A stretch of DNA of 64,000 bases, taken from NCBI RefSeq assembly GCF_019925205.1, contig NC_083568.1:27960393-28024392 (forward strand). The letters are read 5' to 3'. Both the position numbers and the translations under genes were made by a program. Every line of letters starts with the position of its first letter. Position 1 is the stretch's first letter. The stretch comes from Metopolophium dirhodum (Eukaryota; Arthropoda; Insecta; Hemiptera; Aphididae). Below the pieces are notes generated by a model. It was not told where the DNA came from. It made no database searches and saw only the letters and a list, made by a program, of their open reading frames with translations. Shown here piece by piece: positions 22,836-34,640 of the stretch.

Positions 22836-24440
22836 TAACCTTCATAATAATAATTAATTATGAAACTTATAACTTACAACTATCCTATGTAAAAGACTAT
22901 AGGTACCCGAGATTTGAATTTGATTGTTCTTATAATGACATTTTTGTCAAGACGATATTATAGGATTCCATGCATATTTTTGTAACTTATAAGTAGTTTC
23001 AATGACTAGTCCATCTTCAATGACATGCAAAAGACACCCTACGATAATAGTGTAGGTACGGTAAACAGTTTCAAATTATTTTATTTACTACATAATAATA
23101 TTTTATACTTACACATTTAAAAGCAAACGAGCAAGTTGCTCAATAATCATATTACACGATTAGGTTTTCTAACACACTCGTCTTCTGTCTTCAATTCAAC
23201 CATCGTAAAAAAAAATTAATATTGTCAGACTGAGGTCACGCAGTATCACTCTACACTCCACGGGGGACAAACAATATTTTCAGAATCGAAAACGCGGTCC
23301 ACAATGGTCATCAAAAAATACATTATAATATTATGAGATGGAATATTCTACTGTGTTAATCGGTAAAAACACTCGAGTTTTCGAATGACGGTCGAAAAAA
23401 ACAATATGATATTATATTTCAATAAATTGTTTGTCTTAAAAATATATTCTTAGTAAATAGGTAAGTACACTATTGCGTGTGTAACACGACCCGCTTGTTT
23501 TAAAAAGTCGACATTTTAACTTTAGACGAAATACGGTGTAGGGTAGGTATTTCCAGTAACTAGTAAAGTTAGTTGCATATTTTGTTCATACTTTAAATAT
23601 CGATTTAAATACCTACGCTGTAATGCTGAACAAACACAGTAAGACAAAAGCAATAGTCGTGAGAGTATGCGTTAAACGAATAGCCGATGAATAGCAGTAA
23701 AAAATAACTTGATACCTATTTAAAAAAAATAAAAATGTTTAACAACTTTTCATTTAGTCTACGTCTTACTGAACGATATTACGATAATAAACAAGTTTTA
23801 AATTGATGTAAACGTTTCTCTTTCACTGGCAAAAAGCCTCCTCCGGACATGTTGTCTTTAATCATTTGACAGTCTTAATAATATTATAAATAGAGTCATC
23901 CCGTGTGAATATCATATACCTATTTATGTCATGATGGCCGCGGTTAGTCTATATTATACATATACGTATACTAACTTAAAATAGGAACCAATAATTCATA
24001 CCTCAACATAATATTAAATTCATTAAATAGAATAATATTGTATAAAATAAGAAATACATATTGCGAGTTAAAAAGATCATTAAGTTTTTGTAATGTGAAT
24101 GGCTGTTGATGAAACAGACAATGTATTGAATTAATGGTGTTGTACATAAAATATAAAAATTGACAAGACACATTTGAAGTTTATGCTTATTTAATTTATT
24201 TAGATTACTTAACTGGATGTCTGGATATTGTATTCGAACCAGTTAAGCATATTCTAATTTCACCATACTAATGAACAATGCAATGCTTATTGCTTTCTTG
24301 GATAATTTATTCACTAAGTCAGGACAAGTTCAAGATTGAAACTTAATAATGTAGGTACCTATCTATTAACAAAAGATTGAATGCAATTATATAAATAAAT
24401 TCAATTTAATGTGGAAATGTGTATGTTTTGATATTATTTT
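22836..24440. other. AT-rich non-coding stretch
   Basis: No supported feature. The minus frame at 23971-24171 is AT-biased and unrecognised. Confidence 0.5.
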
Positions 24441-24970
24441 ATTTGTAGACTTATCATATTTCGAAGTTCGAAACAATTACTGATTACTGATTAGGAACTA
24501 ACGTGTATGTGATATATTGTGTAAACACGATTTTTAAAAGAACTCAATAAATTAACTTTTGATAATAAAATTGAGGAAGTTTTTATATTTTTTGATTTCT
24601 TAGGTATCTGTTTTTTTGAAACTCATTCATAACTTAGTTGTTCAGTCATGGGAGTATTTATACATCTCATTTTATTATATCTAGGTAAAAAAGGTAAAAA
24701 TAATATAAAGTAGGTACTGTTTGTTGTTGTGAGATTTAAAAAAAGTCACATATTTTTTTTTATCTACTTCTGTTATTTTTTAAAACAAATATATTGTTTC
24801 AAGCCACTATTAAAGTATTTTCATTTAAAAATATGTAGGTGTTTTTAAATAAGATTTTCAAGTCACCCACAATTTAAAGTGACTAGAAACAACAAATTTT
24901 AATTTCACACTAGAATTTCCAGACTTTGAATATTTTTAAGTTAATAATTTGTTAAGGCCTTATATGACTG
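24441..24970. repeat. diverged repeat sharing segments with 22443-22833 and 25015-25150
   Basis: At 24441-24560 the sequence (CATATTTCGAAGTTCGAAAC, then GTGTATGTGATAT and AAACACGATTTTTAAAAG) is collinear with 25020-25140. At 24767-24803 it shares about 36 bp with the MITE at 22443 (TTATTTTTTAAAACAAATAT plus ATTGTTTCAA). TTTCAAGTCACCCA at about 24856 resembles that MITE's terminus, and AGGCCTTATAT near 24955 is shared with the MITE interior near 22718. It looks like an older, rearranged copy of the same family. Confidence 0.5.
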
Positions 24971-25014
24971 CGAATTTGGTTTTATATATTTTAATATTTT
25001 GTATCTTATGCCTA

Positions 25015-25150
25015 CAACCTACTTATTACATTTCGAAGTTCAAAATAATAAATGTGAATAGGAAATAATGTGCATGTGATACATCTACACGATGTGTTTA
25101 CAGTTTACACAACTGTAAACACATCTTTTAAAAGGAGTCACTATAAATAA
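25015..25150. repeat. second copy of the 24441-24560 repeat, with a hairpin insert
   Basis: It shares CATTTCGAAGTTCAAAA, AATGTGCATGTGATA and ATCTTTTAAAAGGAGTC-type landmarks with 24441-24560. A hairpin with perfect 13-bp arms (GATGTGTTTACAG at 25091-25103 and its inverse at 25113-25125, 9-bp loop) sits where copy 1 has the single half GTGTAAACACGAT. Confidence 0.55.
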
Positions 25151-26762
25151 GAGAGCAGTAACTGTTACTTTGATTGTTTCTTCTTTAAAAATGTTTCAAT
25201 TTCGTTATTGATACATAATGTATTGTTTCGATTTTTGGACCAATATAATATGTATAAGATATATTTTATAACATAAAGACAAACATTATCAATCAAGCAT
25301 TTTTAATCAAATTTCAAAGTCAAGTAATTTAGTTTGTAAGTTTAACTATTTCACAAATAGTGGACTATTCATCTATAGGTATAGTGGAAATGGGAAGTGC
25401 TCGACTGCTTAACTTAAGTGAAACTTATCAAAAAATATTATACAAAATGTTCCAAAGTAGTATGTATTAATAGAAGTCATAAAACAATGTAATTTCATTA
25501 GTGTAGGAGTATTATGTTTTGTAACTCAATAATAAAATGTCAGTAACGAATTATAATATAACTAGTACAATTTTGAAAATCAGAAGTAATTAAATAATAA
25601 AATATATAATAAATTAATAAGTGGTGAGGTCGTAAAGTACAAAGAAACAGTATTAATTATTTTTAAAAGCAAACAAAAACTCAATTTGAATAGAAAATTA
25701 TTAATTTAATTTTGGTAATACCGTGTTTGATGGTTTTCTTTTTATAAATTAAACTTTCCTATAGATTTTGTGACTCGTTTCTACACGATATCATACCTAT
25801 ATAATTACTGTAAGATAATTATACACGATATATTTATACAATAGTATCTTATCTGCAATATTTAACATTTTACATTATATTATGACGTATTCATTGTAAA
25901 AATTAAATTATGGTTTTGAAATGTTTCTATTATATTATAATATTATGCAGACACACGCTATAATTAGTATTGGTATTTGGTCACATTGTTGTTGGAAGGT
26001 ACGTGTTGGTTATCACTACTCACTAGGTTAGTACCAGGTTATTACCCAAAAACAAAAATAATTTTAAGTTAATAAAAACAATAAAAAGTAACGAAAGATA
26101 CCATACCTAGTACAGAACTTCAAGATAAATTGCATTTTATTCACGACACTCGACGTTTTCTTTTTTTAATTTAATTTTTTAGTTCGCTCCGGAAAATCTG
26201 GGTAAATGCGTTCGACGCTTTGTTATTTTAATTACGTTGATGAAATTTAAGCTTCTTACTAGTTTTCTTATTCCGTCCCAGTTTTTCATTCTCATTTCGT
26301 GTCCAGTAATTCAAGATATACAATGAACGTTCATCATCGCCCACTTAATGATGAAAGGCGTGAAGTAAATAATTACGAAATAAAAACAATCTCTCGCAAA
26401 ACAATGTAATAAAGTATTTAAATTGAATGTTGAACGTTTTTGTTGATTTATCTTTCTATGTACGTTCTTTAGTCAATAGTCATATCATAAGTACAAACAA
26501 CGTTGCCTGCATGAATAATTACGGAAATTTTCATTTCTATGAATTAATGAAATATTTTTTACTGGCCATGTTACTGGTATGTTATTCTAAACTTTTGAAG
26601 TCAACATGGACCGACACAGAGGAGCACACTCAAAAACAAATAGGGGTAGCATGTTTAATCGGTTGCCTCTATATTGGCTAATAGACTAATGGCTATAGCC
26701 TATAATTATTCAATATTTTTATACGTACCTAGTAGAATTTTTATGATGTAAATATTTTGGAG
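25151..26762. other. AT-rich non-coding stretch
   Basis: The 84-codon frame at 26427-26681 begins with an ATG-like context and contains a hydrophobic stretch (YFLLAMLLVCYSKLL), but nothing supports it as a gene: no domain, no splice logic. Otherwise empty. Confidence 0.4.
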
Positions 26763-27540
26763 CCAGGCGGTCCACCCACCCACCTGCCAAAAAATCAGGG
26801 GTAGTAATTGCTACCCTTGAACCCTCCAGTCAGTGGCGTATACATAACTTTTGTATGGGGGGGGGGGGATCAGTTGCAAACAAATTATTATGGAACAAAA
26901 ATACCTAAACCTAGGTATGTGCACATTTAAATACCTAATAAATGATAAAACATATATATATTCAATACATTTTATTTTAAATTCTACAAGTAGTTATATG
27001 TAGTTATGACTTGTTCGTACAACTGACATAATATTTGTGGTTGATTTTTGTTTTTAGATAATAATAATATTTATTATTTAAGCTATTTTTAGCTATTTTT
27101 ATATTTCTTTTTCTAATGTGTAGGAAAATGTATTATTATACGCACGGACATGCGGGCGTCGTCTCCGCCGCGTTGATATCGGTGACGGTGGCGACTGGCG
27201 ACGGCCCGTGGCTGGTCTGCCACATATTATTATCTTATAATAATTTATTATACTTGTATATATAATATACATATTATCAAATATCACATAATACGATTAT
27301 ATGAATATGAAATAAATATATGATTACTGATTAATATTAAGTAAATTATTTTTAATTAATTGTTGAATGTGTTAAAATAAAAATTTACAAAAAATCCTTG
27401 CCATTTTTTTTCCTTGTAATTTCCTTACATTAAGTCATTAAGAACACTATTTTATAAAATTTAAAAAAAGGCCTATTGGGGGGGGGTCTGACCCCACATC
27501 CCCCCCTTGTATACGCCCCTGCCTCCAGTGTCCGCCACTG
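26763..27540 (-). mobile_element. terminus of an older hAT-like element, split by a nested insertion
   Basis: Removing the 691-bp element (26831-27521) and one copy of its duplication brings AGCCAGGCGGTCCACCCACC...TTGAACCCTCCAGT together with GTCCGCCACTG. Read on the minus strand from 27540, this becomes CAGTGGCGGACACTGGAGGG, a terminus of the same general hAT-like form as its invader. The opposite end of this older element is not visible upstream of 26763, so it is truncated. Confidence 0.5.
26831..27521. mobile_element. complete 691-bp non-autonomous hAT-like element
   Basis: Termini CAGTGGCGTATACA (left) and the inverse of CAGGGGCGTATACA (right) match at 13 of 14 positions. Perfect 8-bp target duplications CCTCCAGT lie at 26823-26830 and 27522-27529, as hAT transposases produce. 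G-runs follow both termini (poly-G at 26860-26868; C/G-rich run at 27480-27507). The interior has a short CpG-rich block at about 27140-27215 but no transposase-like ORF. The perfect duplication suggests a fairly recent insertion. Confidence 0.88.
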
Positions 27541-27862
27541 GACCGACATCTCCCAACAGTATTTTATTTATTTTTATAAAACGAAGGTGCTTTAAATATT
27601 AATATAAGTCCCAATAATCTTAATAAAAATATGTATGTCAAAAATTTTCGTAACGCCAAATTATGTATGTGATATATAAGTAAACTTGTCAAAAAAAAAA
27701 AAAAAAATAAAAATATAAGTAAGTATAAGTTGGTACTTGAAATATGAAAATATTGCTTTGTCAATTTGAAATGTGTATTTAATATTAAATACTTAATATA
27801 ATGTCATACATAATTTTAATATAATATTGATGGAATAAATTGTATGAAAAAGAAGAAAATAT

Positions 27863-27980
27863 TAGAGATGTGGATTTTACGTAAAAAATGTTTTTGGTAA
27901 TTTACCAAGGAAATTTAGTGGTAAATTTACAAAATTTACGGGAAAAATTATTTTGTAAATTTACGAGACTCACATCACTA
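27863..27980. mobile_element. 118-bp hAT-type MITE
   Basis: TAGAGATGTG at the left end pairs with the inverse of TAGTGATGTG at the right end. Perfect 8-bp duplications GAAAATAT flank it (27855-27862 and 27981-27988). The interior is built of GTAAATTTAC-like palindromes, giving strong foldback potential. No coding capacity. Confidence 0.85.
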
Positions 27981-27988
27981 GAAAATAT

Positions 27989-29117
27989 AAACTAATTTGC
28001 GATTTAAAATATACCACTACACATACATTAGCTAATGTATTTTAGAGGTAGCTTTCAATGATGGAATAAAGCCATTTCCCATATTCAAATTGCCCTTGGA
28101 AACAGCAGATGTAAGGTACATTTTTTTCTACTTAAATATTATGGAATCTGACATTTATTATATTACACAAGCTTGTGGTACGGAATAAAAATATTTTGGT
28201 AAGTACGACGCTGAAATATGTTTTTCTCGTGTTTGTATTCTCGTGGGATATGCTAACAAAGTCGACGAATAATATTAAAGAATAACCTGCTGCATCATAC
28301 ATTGATTTCAAAATCATTTCATCCGCGTTGTCGAGAAGAACAATTTTATTAAATCATTAACTTTAAAAATGTATTTAGCACGTTTTTAATTCTACAGAAT
28401 TCGGATATAGGTTCGTATTACTTCTTCGTTTTAACTTTAATATCATATAATTCTGACTAAGAATATTAATGGAGTAGCTAATAATAAATTGTAATTAACA
28501 AGATGAACAATATATTATAAGCAAATTCAAATTGATGACTACGAAAAAAAAAAAACAATTAAATTTGGGAAATTCTAATTTTTTAGTACTAGGAATACAC
28601 GAAGCAGTAAATTCATAAACTATTACGCAGATTTTTTCTTCTCAAGCCGTCCAACTTTATTATTATATGAATGTAATAATAGGAATTTTTTATAAAAATA
28701 ATAATAATTTATTCATAAACATTGTAATAGAAATTAACCTAGTTAGGTATCAAAACAAGATATTTGAATGGAAAAAGCTAATAAATACATTTTCTTATAT
28801 TACTGTACTGCTGGAAAAACCTTAATAAAATGTGTAATTTATGCCTCTTTTCGTATAATTTAATTTTCTGCGCAGTACAAATTATGCTACTTGGACAGTT
28901 AAACGGGTATTACGACGGATACAAACGAAATTAGTCAAATAATATATTCTGCAACAACTCTAAAATGTATTAAATAGAACAGTATTTTTACGGTAAAATA
29001 CTATCAAACAAAAGCGGAAGGTTAGTAGTTGAGATTTTGTTTTCCAAACAGGAACGAAAGTTAATATTATTTTATTCATCGTTTGTATAATATTTAGGTA
29101 ATAGGTATATAGTGGAC
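27989..29117. other. AT-rich non-coding stretch
   Basis: Nothing supported. A 16-bp palindrome TACATTAGCTAATGTA lies near 28024-28039. Confidence 0.5.
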
Positions 29118-29234
29118 ATGAGTAATAACAGAGATCTAAAAACCGTCATTGACTTTAGTACGTCGGTGAGACATTTAAGTGTGTTTGTTCTTTGTGTAGT
29201 GGGTGTATTGATATATTATTTTGATATCATATAA
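29118..29234 (+). CDS. small ORF with one transmembrane-like segment (doubtful)
   Basis: A 38-codon ATG frame reads MSNNRDLKTVIDFSTSVRHL, followed by the hydrophobic segment SVFVLCVVGVLIYYFDII and a stop. A short polar N-terminus followed by one hydrophobic helix is the layout of single-pass type II or small membrane proteins. It has no visible partner exons, no recognised family, and its length is within chance for the region. Confidence 0.15.
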   Translation: MSNNRDLKTVIDFSTSVRHLSVFVLCVVGVLIYYFDII

Positions 29235-32200
29235 CGAAAGTCACGGCGATTGGAACATAAACGACTTCTATTTCGACTGTTTCGTTTGTCGAGACTGGTC
29301 GAGTAGGCAGAAGGATTGTGGATACTGTTATTTGTTTCTCATCGAACTGTAGTGTAGCCGGTCGGACTTAGGATTTTAGATAATATTTGAGTGAATAGAA
29401 GTTTGCATTATACCTATGTCATGGGTTATAGCGGTATTTATTGTCTGAAGCATGGTTTGGATGACCGCATCGAAATGGTTTTTACGTGATTTTTTTTTAT
29501 CGTTACAACTTACTCTTATAATTGCTTGAAACGTCTTTAATTTTTAAAATTTTTTTTTTCCTTTGCGTGTCTTGCCGTTGAAATATGTTTCTGAATGATA
29601 GTGTTTTTATTTTCAGACGTCACTTATAAATGTTACAAATTTTATATACAATTTTAGATATTACCGTATCTTATTGTAAAAACCACATTATCAAAATCTG
29701 TGTATTCACGCGATCAAAAGTATGTCGCGACGGCTGTACAGTATTAACTTCTTAAAAGATAAATGGAATATATCGAATTGAATCGTGTCACCATCGCTTT
29801 TATATACACCACCAAATTACTTCTTAGTTTTTCAAATTCCGGCTACAGACCTCTGAACGATCTAGACGTAATATGTTATATTATCAATTTAATTTTTTAT
29901 CCATAGACTTAGAAAATTCCGGTTTTAATTTCTTTATAGTTTTGTAATTGAAAATACGGTGCTGAAATTGTTTTTGTTTCGTTGAGAATTACTGTCGGTC
30001 CCGTGACTTGTCGTATTATTTGGTCCTGCAGGACTGGATATATAGTATGACGAGGGAGGGACAAACCAATATTGTCCATTCTCCCGGGAGTGAAAAATAT
30101 TGCCCCTTAGGCTAAAATGAAAACGAAAAAACTGCGCAAGTGAATCAGGATGATCGTGAGACTTTGATATTGCAAAATAAACATGTTAGAATACTTGGTT
30201 TATATAGGGAAAATAACGCCACCTCAATAATACGATAATATCGTCAGCTGTATGTATAATTTTTATATTTAGTAGTAATTCATATTTTTATTTCGGAGCT
30301 ATTTGTGTCTAAATTATAGTTATTACAACAACGTAATATAGTTTTAATAACACAATTAATGCGTGATCAAAATGCGATCAAAAGACTTTGGGAAACGAAA
30401 TAAATATTATGCGTCGGAATAATAATCATTATCCACAGAAATGAAATATCCATAGTGAACGTGATTGAACAATATTTCTGGTTTTTATACCTGCTATAAC
30501 AGTTATTGTTACATACCTACCTCTTTCAATAATAATTTTGTATAATGAAAGCGAAATGAAAGTAAAATGTGCTGGGCAAAACTATTGAGTTGTGTCGTTC
30601 GAGTGATATTCCATTTGCGGACGTGTTCTCGGGGCACTGTACTGAAATCCGAATTCATTACATTGTTATGTTTACCTTGACGGTAATGATTCTACTGTCA
30701 AAACAAAACATTAAGGTTGACACATTCGAAGGGTTGATCAATAATAAGAATGGGGTTGAATATTAGGAGACTTGACGTGTACGGCGGAGAGCGTGTTCAG
30801 ATTTTGTAGCACCGTAGTCAGATAAACAAAGTACATATACACATTAATAATGTACATAATCGAAATTTAACTTTTAGCGTGAATGGAAAATGGACTGAGT
30901 TTTGAAGGTGTGTGAAAATTACTTTTGTACGTAATATTATTATACGCGTATAGCGATGACTGCTAAATAATATTTGTACCTATACACGAGATTAAAATAT
31001 CTAGTAGGTAATGATGTTAGATTTTCCAGTTTAGTATACATTTTTAAAGCAGCGTTATATTAATTGATATTTTATGTGCTGGATTTATGGGTTTTTTTGT
31101 TGTATTCAAACCGATACGAAAATATTATAATAGTTGGACAGTGTTTTCAACAGTTTGACTTCAGCACTCAACTTTAAACTTCTCCGTACTTACACGAACG
31201 ATTTTCTTACGATTATAGTTTTGGCACATATTTGTCAATATCACTCATACGAAATGTTTAATGAAGAATATTATGTAATGACTTAAGTTTCATGTGTAAA
31301 TCTCAAATGAGCCGAGCACGTTTGGATTACTCCCGTTTTCTTAAGTTGTAGGTACTGATTTACTGTCGTCTTACAGAAAATATTATGATACAATTTTTTG
31401 AAAACTCGATTTATTAGTTGTATCTGATATTTAAGGGGTTTTTTTTTTACTGTAGAAAGAGTCGAAAAAATTTGTATATAATTTGTACATAATTTCGAGG
31501 ATTTGGTCATGAAAATTGCTCAAACGCGAAGTCATGATATTTTGTTATTTAGTGATTATGACGATAAAGTGAACATTTCAAAAGTCAGATAACTTGTGCT
31601 TATAATTTATATGAATTCAAGGAGCTCTGATAGTCAAAACTGAGTTCGATTATGTATTATTTATATTATATCATTATTACGACATGGGATAATTCCGATA
31701 CACGAATTTTGCATATTATAATATTATATTTCTAAAATATGGTATTGACTATTATAGATTTTTCTTTCACGCTAATAATTTTACGCAGTATTCAATTGAA
31801 ATTCTGCAAGAAATTCATTGCGCTATACACATGGAATTTTCAAATTATATTACGCGTTCAATCTATTGCTATATCATAGAATGTTTTCGTTCGTTTTATA
31901 TATAAATGTCGGATGGTATAGGTAGGTAGGTACTCGGTCGTAATATAATATATTTAACGCCGGAAGAGGAAAGTGATAGAAGAAAGGTAAAAAAAATAAA
32001 AATAATAAAAAGAAGGAAAAAACATTACAAAAATACAACGACGGAGTGTCTCGTTTTTCAAACGTTCCCTTTTATACATCATATATACTGGTGGAACAAC
32101 ATTTTAACGATGTCCCTTTGGCTAACAATGACAATGGGAGCCGTTTTAACAAACCCCACATCTTTTTACGGCCGTAAGCGATCAATTAAAATCGAGGAAA

Positions 32201-32650
32201 AAAGTCGAACGTGTAAAGTTTCAAAAACACCTTTACCGAGGAAACCTATATAATAATATATGTATATGTACACAAAACTAGACAATTAAATGAAAAAAAC
32301 TGTTCGTTTTGGATTTGTCGTGTTTTCGTCTTCGTGACGAGTGTTAGTAAGTTTAACTGCTGTCGGCGTACATGCAAGCAGACAAGCAAACGGCGAAATT
32401 ACAAAACTATTGCACTGACCTAAGGCGTGTGCCACGTGGCAGGTGCAATAATAGCTAAATATTCTAACCACAATCTACGCATTTGAGATTAAGTCCTGCA
32501 TGATATTATTATCACGGACTCCTAGAGTCCTTGTAATATACATTTAAAATTCATATTAATGATCTTAACGATTGAGAATATTTAGGGTTCGGGTTTTTCG
32601 TTACTATTTTTGTGGGCACTTTATGCTAAGTTTTGGGATTTTTATAGGTC
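29235..32650. other. non-coding stretch with scattered balanced-composition patches
   Basis: Patches at 29990-30130, 30560-30800 and 32080-32460 are less AT-rich. Frames there (30569-30766; minus 31283-31510; minus 32286-32471) show no recognisable domain. No repeat termini were found. Confidence 0.4.
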
Positions 32651-32654
32651 CATA

Positions 32655-32702
32655 ATTTAGCGTACCGGTCAAAACCGGTATAGTTACCGGTACCGGCATT
32701 AT
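32655..32702. other. ACCGGT-rich remnant, possible hAT subterminal block
   Basis: TACCGGTCAAAACCGGTATA followed by GTTACCGGTACCGGCATT repeats the ACCGGT/GGTTTT motif seen subterminally in the elements at 2693 and 50040. No CAGGG terminus is adjacent, so only a fragment is suggested. Confidence 0.35.
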
Positions 32703-34196
32703 CCACCCTTTAATTTAATATTTTTCAACATATAGATAGGTTTTCGGGCTAAAATTTTCATTGCAGTACATCATCTAGGTAGCCCCTATAGCCACCGATT
32801 ATATTATGACCGATTTCGTGTCCTCAATTTGTCTTTACAGTACCTAGATTACATCTAGCAACCACTGCATTATGTGCGTAATATTTTCGCGTTCGGTTTA
32901 AGACCCGTGAGCAGGCCCCCTTTAAAGCCATCGTGAGTGCCCGCCATCACCGTCGCCGGGGATAGGTGGGACAAGCGAAAATCGCGCCCGCGACGAGCAG
33001 AGAAAATTGTGAATTCCGCCCATTACATTAAGAATATAATGATATTATACTTCTATACTGTAGTAAATTGCGTCCGATATATTTCGAGGTATCTGTTTCT
33101 TCGCAATAAATTGCATCCAAAGGTTTTTTTTAAAGTAATATTTTTTTACGATTGCAATTTAGCGTTACCCGTGGCAGAGAGGACACGACGAGGGCATCAA
33201 TATATCCTCGAAAACTTGTGTGTTTGGTTTGGTTTATATACAAACTTGAAAAAAAACTGAGTTTTACAAAAAAAAAATACTATGATTTTTAATATTATAT
33301 TTTTACCTAATATTTTTTAGTCTATTAGCTTATAAAAATAGTTTTTTTTCGATAAATTATAATAGGTATATTATATTATTTGAGTTATTTTCGTAAATCG
33401 CTAAATGTATAGTAGTTATGAAATATAATTTTCACATATTGATCCTTTTAATATCATTTTTTGATAGCTCAACCCTCAACGTTTGCTTTACATTTTTTTT
33501 TTTTTTTTTGGAGTACAATTTATTCCACAGTTTTTATCAACTATCCATTTATTAATTCATTTTAGAAATCGAAAAATGCCGCGGGTGCAATTTACTATAT
33601 GTTGAGGTACTGATTTTAGTTCCTACAATTTGTTCACTGTGGGCGCAAACACCCGATCGGTCGTTGTATTTTTTACACGTGTACAAAGCCGACGAAATGT
33701 TTTCACCCTCACTGACACTTTTGTCGCCACTTGTGCGTCGCTTGTCGCCGCCAATTATCGCGGACTTCGACCTGATGCCCGACTAAAAACTCATCTGCTG
33801 TGACTTATCAAATTCTTCGGTTCCGATTCCGGGCTACGAGTTGTTGTAAATATATTCAAAAGGTCATGACGATGACGTGTTTATTGCTTTGTTATCATAT
33901 TATTAGTTATCATCATTACGTATTAAAATGTTATTGTTTATGAATGTATAGGCTCCCCCGCCCCACCTCACCCCGTTAGATATATGATTATAAGGTCATT
34001 CATCTGTACGAATTAATCAAAACAATACAGTCCACTATAATTGTTATTTGTTGATCAATATAATATTGTTTTCCTCTCGTTATTTTACTTCCCCGTTCCG
34101 CAGATATCCCATATCATGCTTCGACGCTGCTAGTAACTTTCCACGGTTAACTCTTATCTACAGAAATTTTAGTTGGACAATAAAATATATAGGTAT
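32703..34196. other. non-coding stretch with two CpG-rich patches
   Basis: CpG-rich patches lie at about 32880-33010 (CACCGTCGCCGGGG, CGCGCCCGCGACGAGC) and 33640-33840 (TTGTCGCCACTTGTGCGTCG). The 32937-33260 frame overlaps the first but is unrecognised. A poly-T run sits at about 33493-33510. Confidence 0.4.
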
Positions 34197-34260
34197 CAGT
34201 GCCATAGCCAGAAATTTTTTTTTTTCTTTTGGGGAGGGGGCACTTAAATTTTATCTCTAG
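34197..34260 (+). mobile_element. single terminus of a hAT-like/MITE family element
   Basis: CAGTGCCATAGCCAGAAATT, a T-run and GGGGAGGGGGCAC form a CAGTG-start terminus followed by a purine-rich block, the same architecture as the ends at 26831 and 42996. No inverse partner was found downstream within about 1 kb. Confidence 0.5.
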
Positions 34261-34520
34261 CCTTTGAAATGCTATAGTATCTAATTATGACCCATTTGTT
34301 CATAAAGTGTATCTACTCTTTTTATGACTATATATTTATGTTAAAAACTATATTAACCTAACCTACATTTAATATAACATTGTATTAATATTATTGTAAA
34401 CCATAGGTTAATGTATTCATTAATATATTATCATTATATCAAAATGTGTTGTAAACAAAACATTCTATTTTTTGTTCGAATATTATTAAAATTTAGTAAT
34501 AAAAATACAAGACTATATTA

Positions 34521-34640
34521 GGGCTGTTGAAAGCGGGACGTTTTTTTGTGGATTTAGACCTATAAGCTGAAAAAAAATATACTTCCAGAAGTCCAATTTG
34601 AATTTCAAAAAAATATAAGAACTTCTCCCCTTTATGTCTG
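34521..34640 (+). repeat. diverged relative of the 21335-21420 repeat
   Basis: GGGCTGTTGAAAGCGGGAC, a T-run, ATTTAGACCTATAAGCTGAA and then ACTTCCAGAAGTCC parallel GGGGCTGTAGGGGGCTC, TTTTAGACCAATAAGCTGGA and AACTGGAAGG in the TTAA-flanked element. The shared order of motifs indicates a common family. No TTAA boundary can be fixed here. Confidence 0.5.

Noticed and set aside
26427..26681. 84-codon frame with a hydrophobic stretch
   Set aside because: Single hydrophobic segment in AT-rich sequence, with no family, splice logic or conservation evidence.
34340..34365. CCTAACCTAAC-like string as telomeric remnant
   Set aside because: Two units only; not distinguishable from chance.
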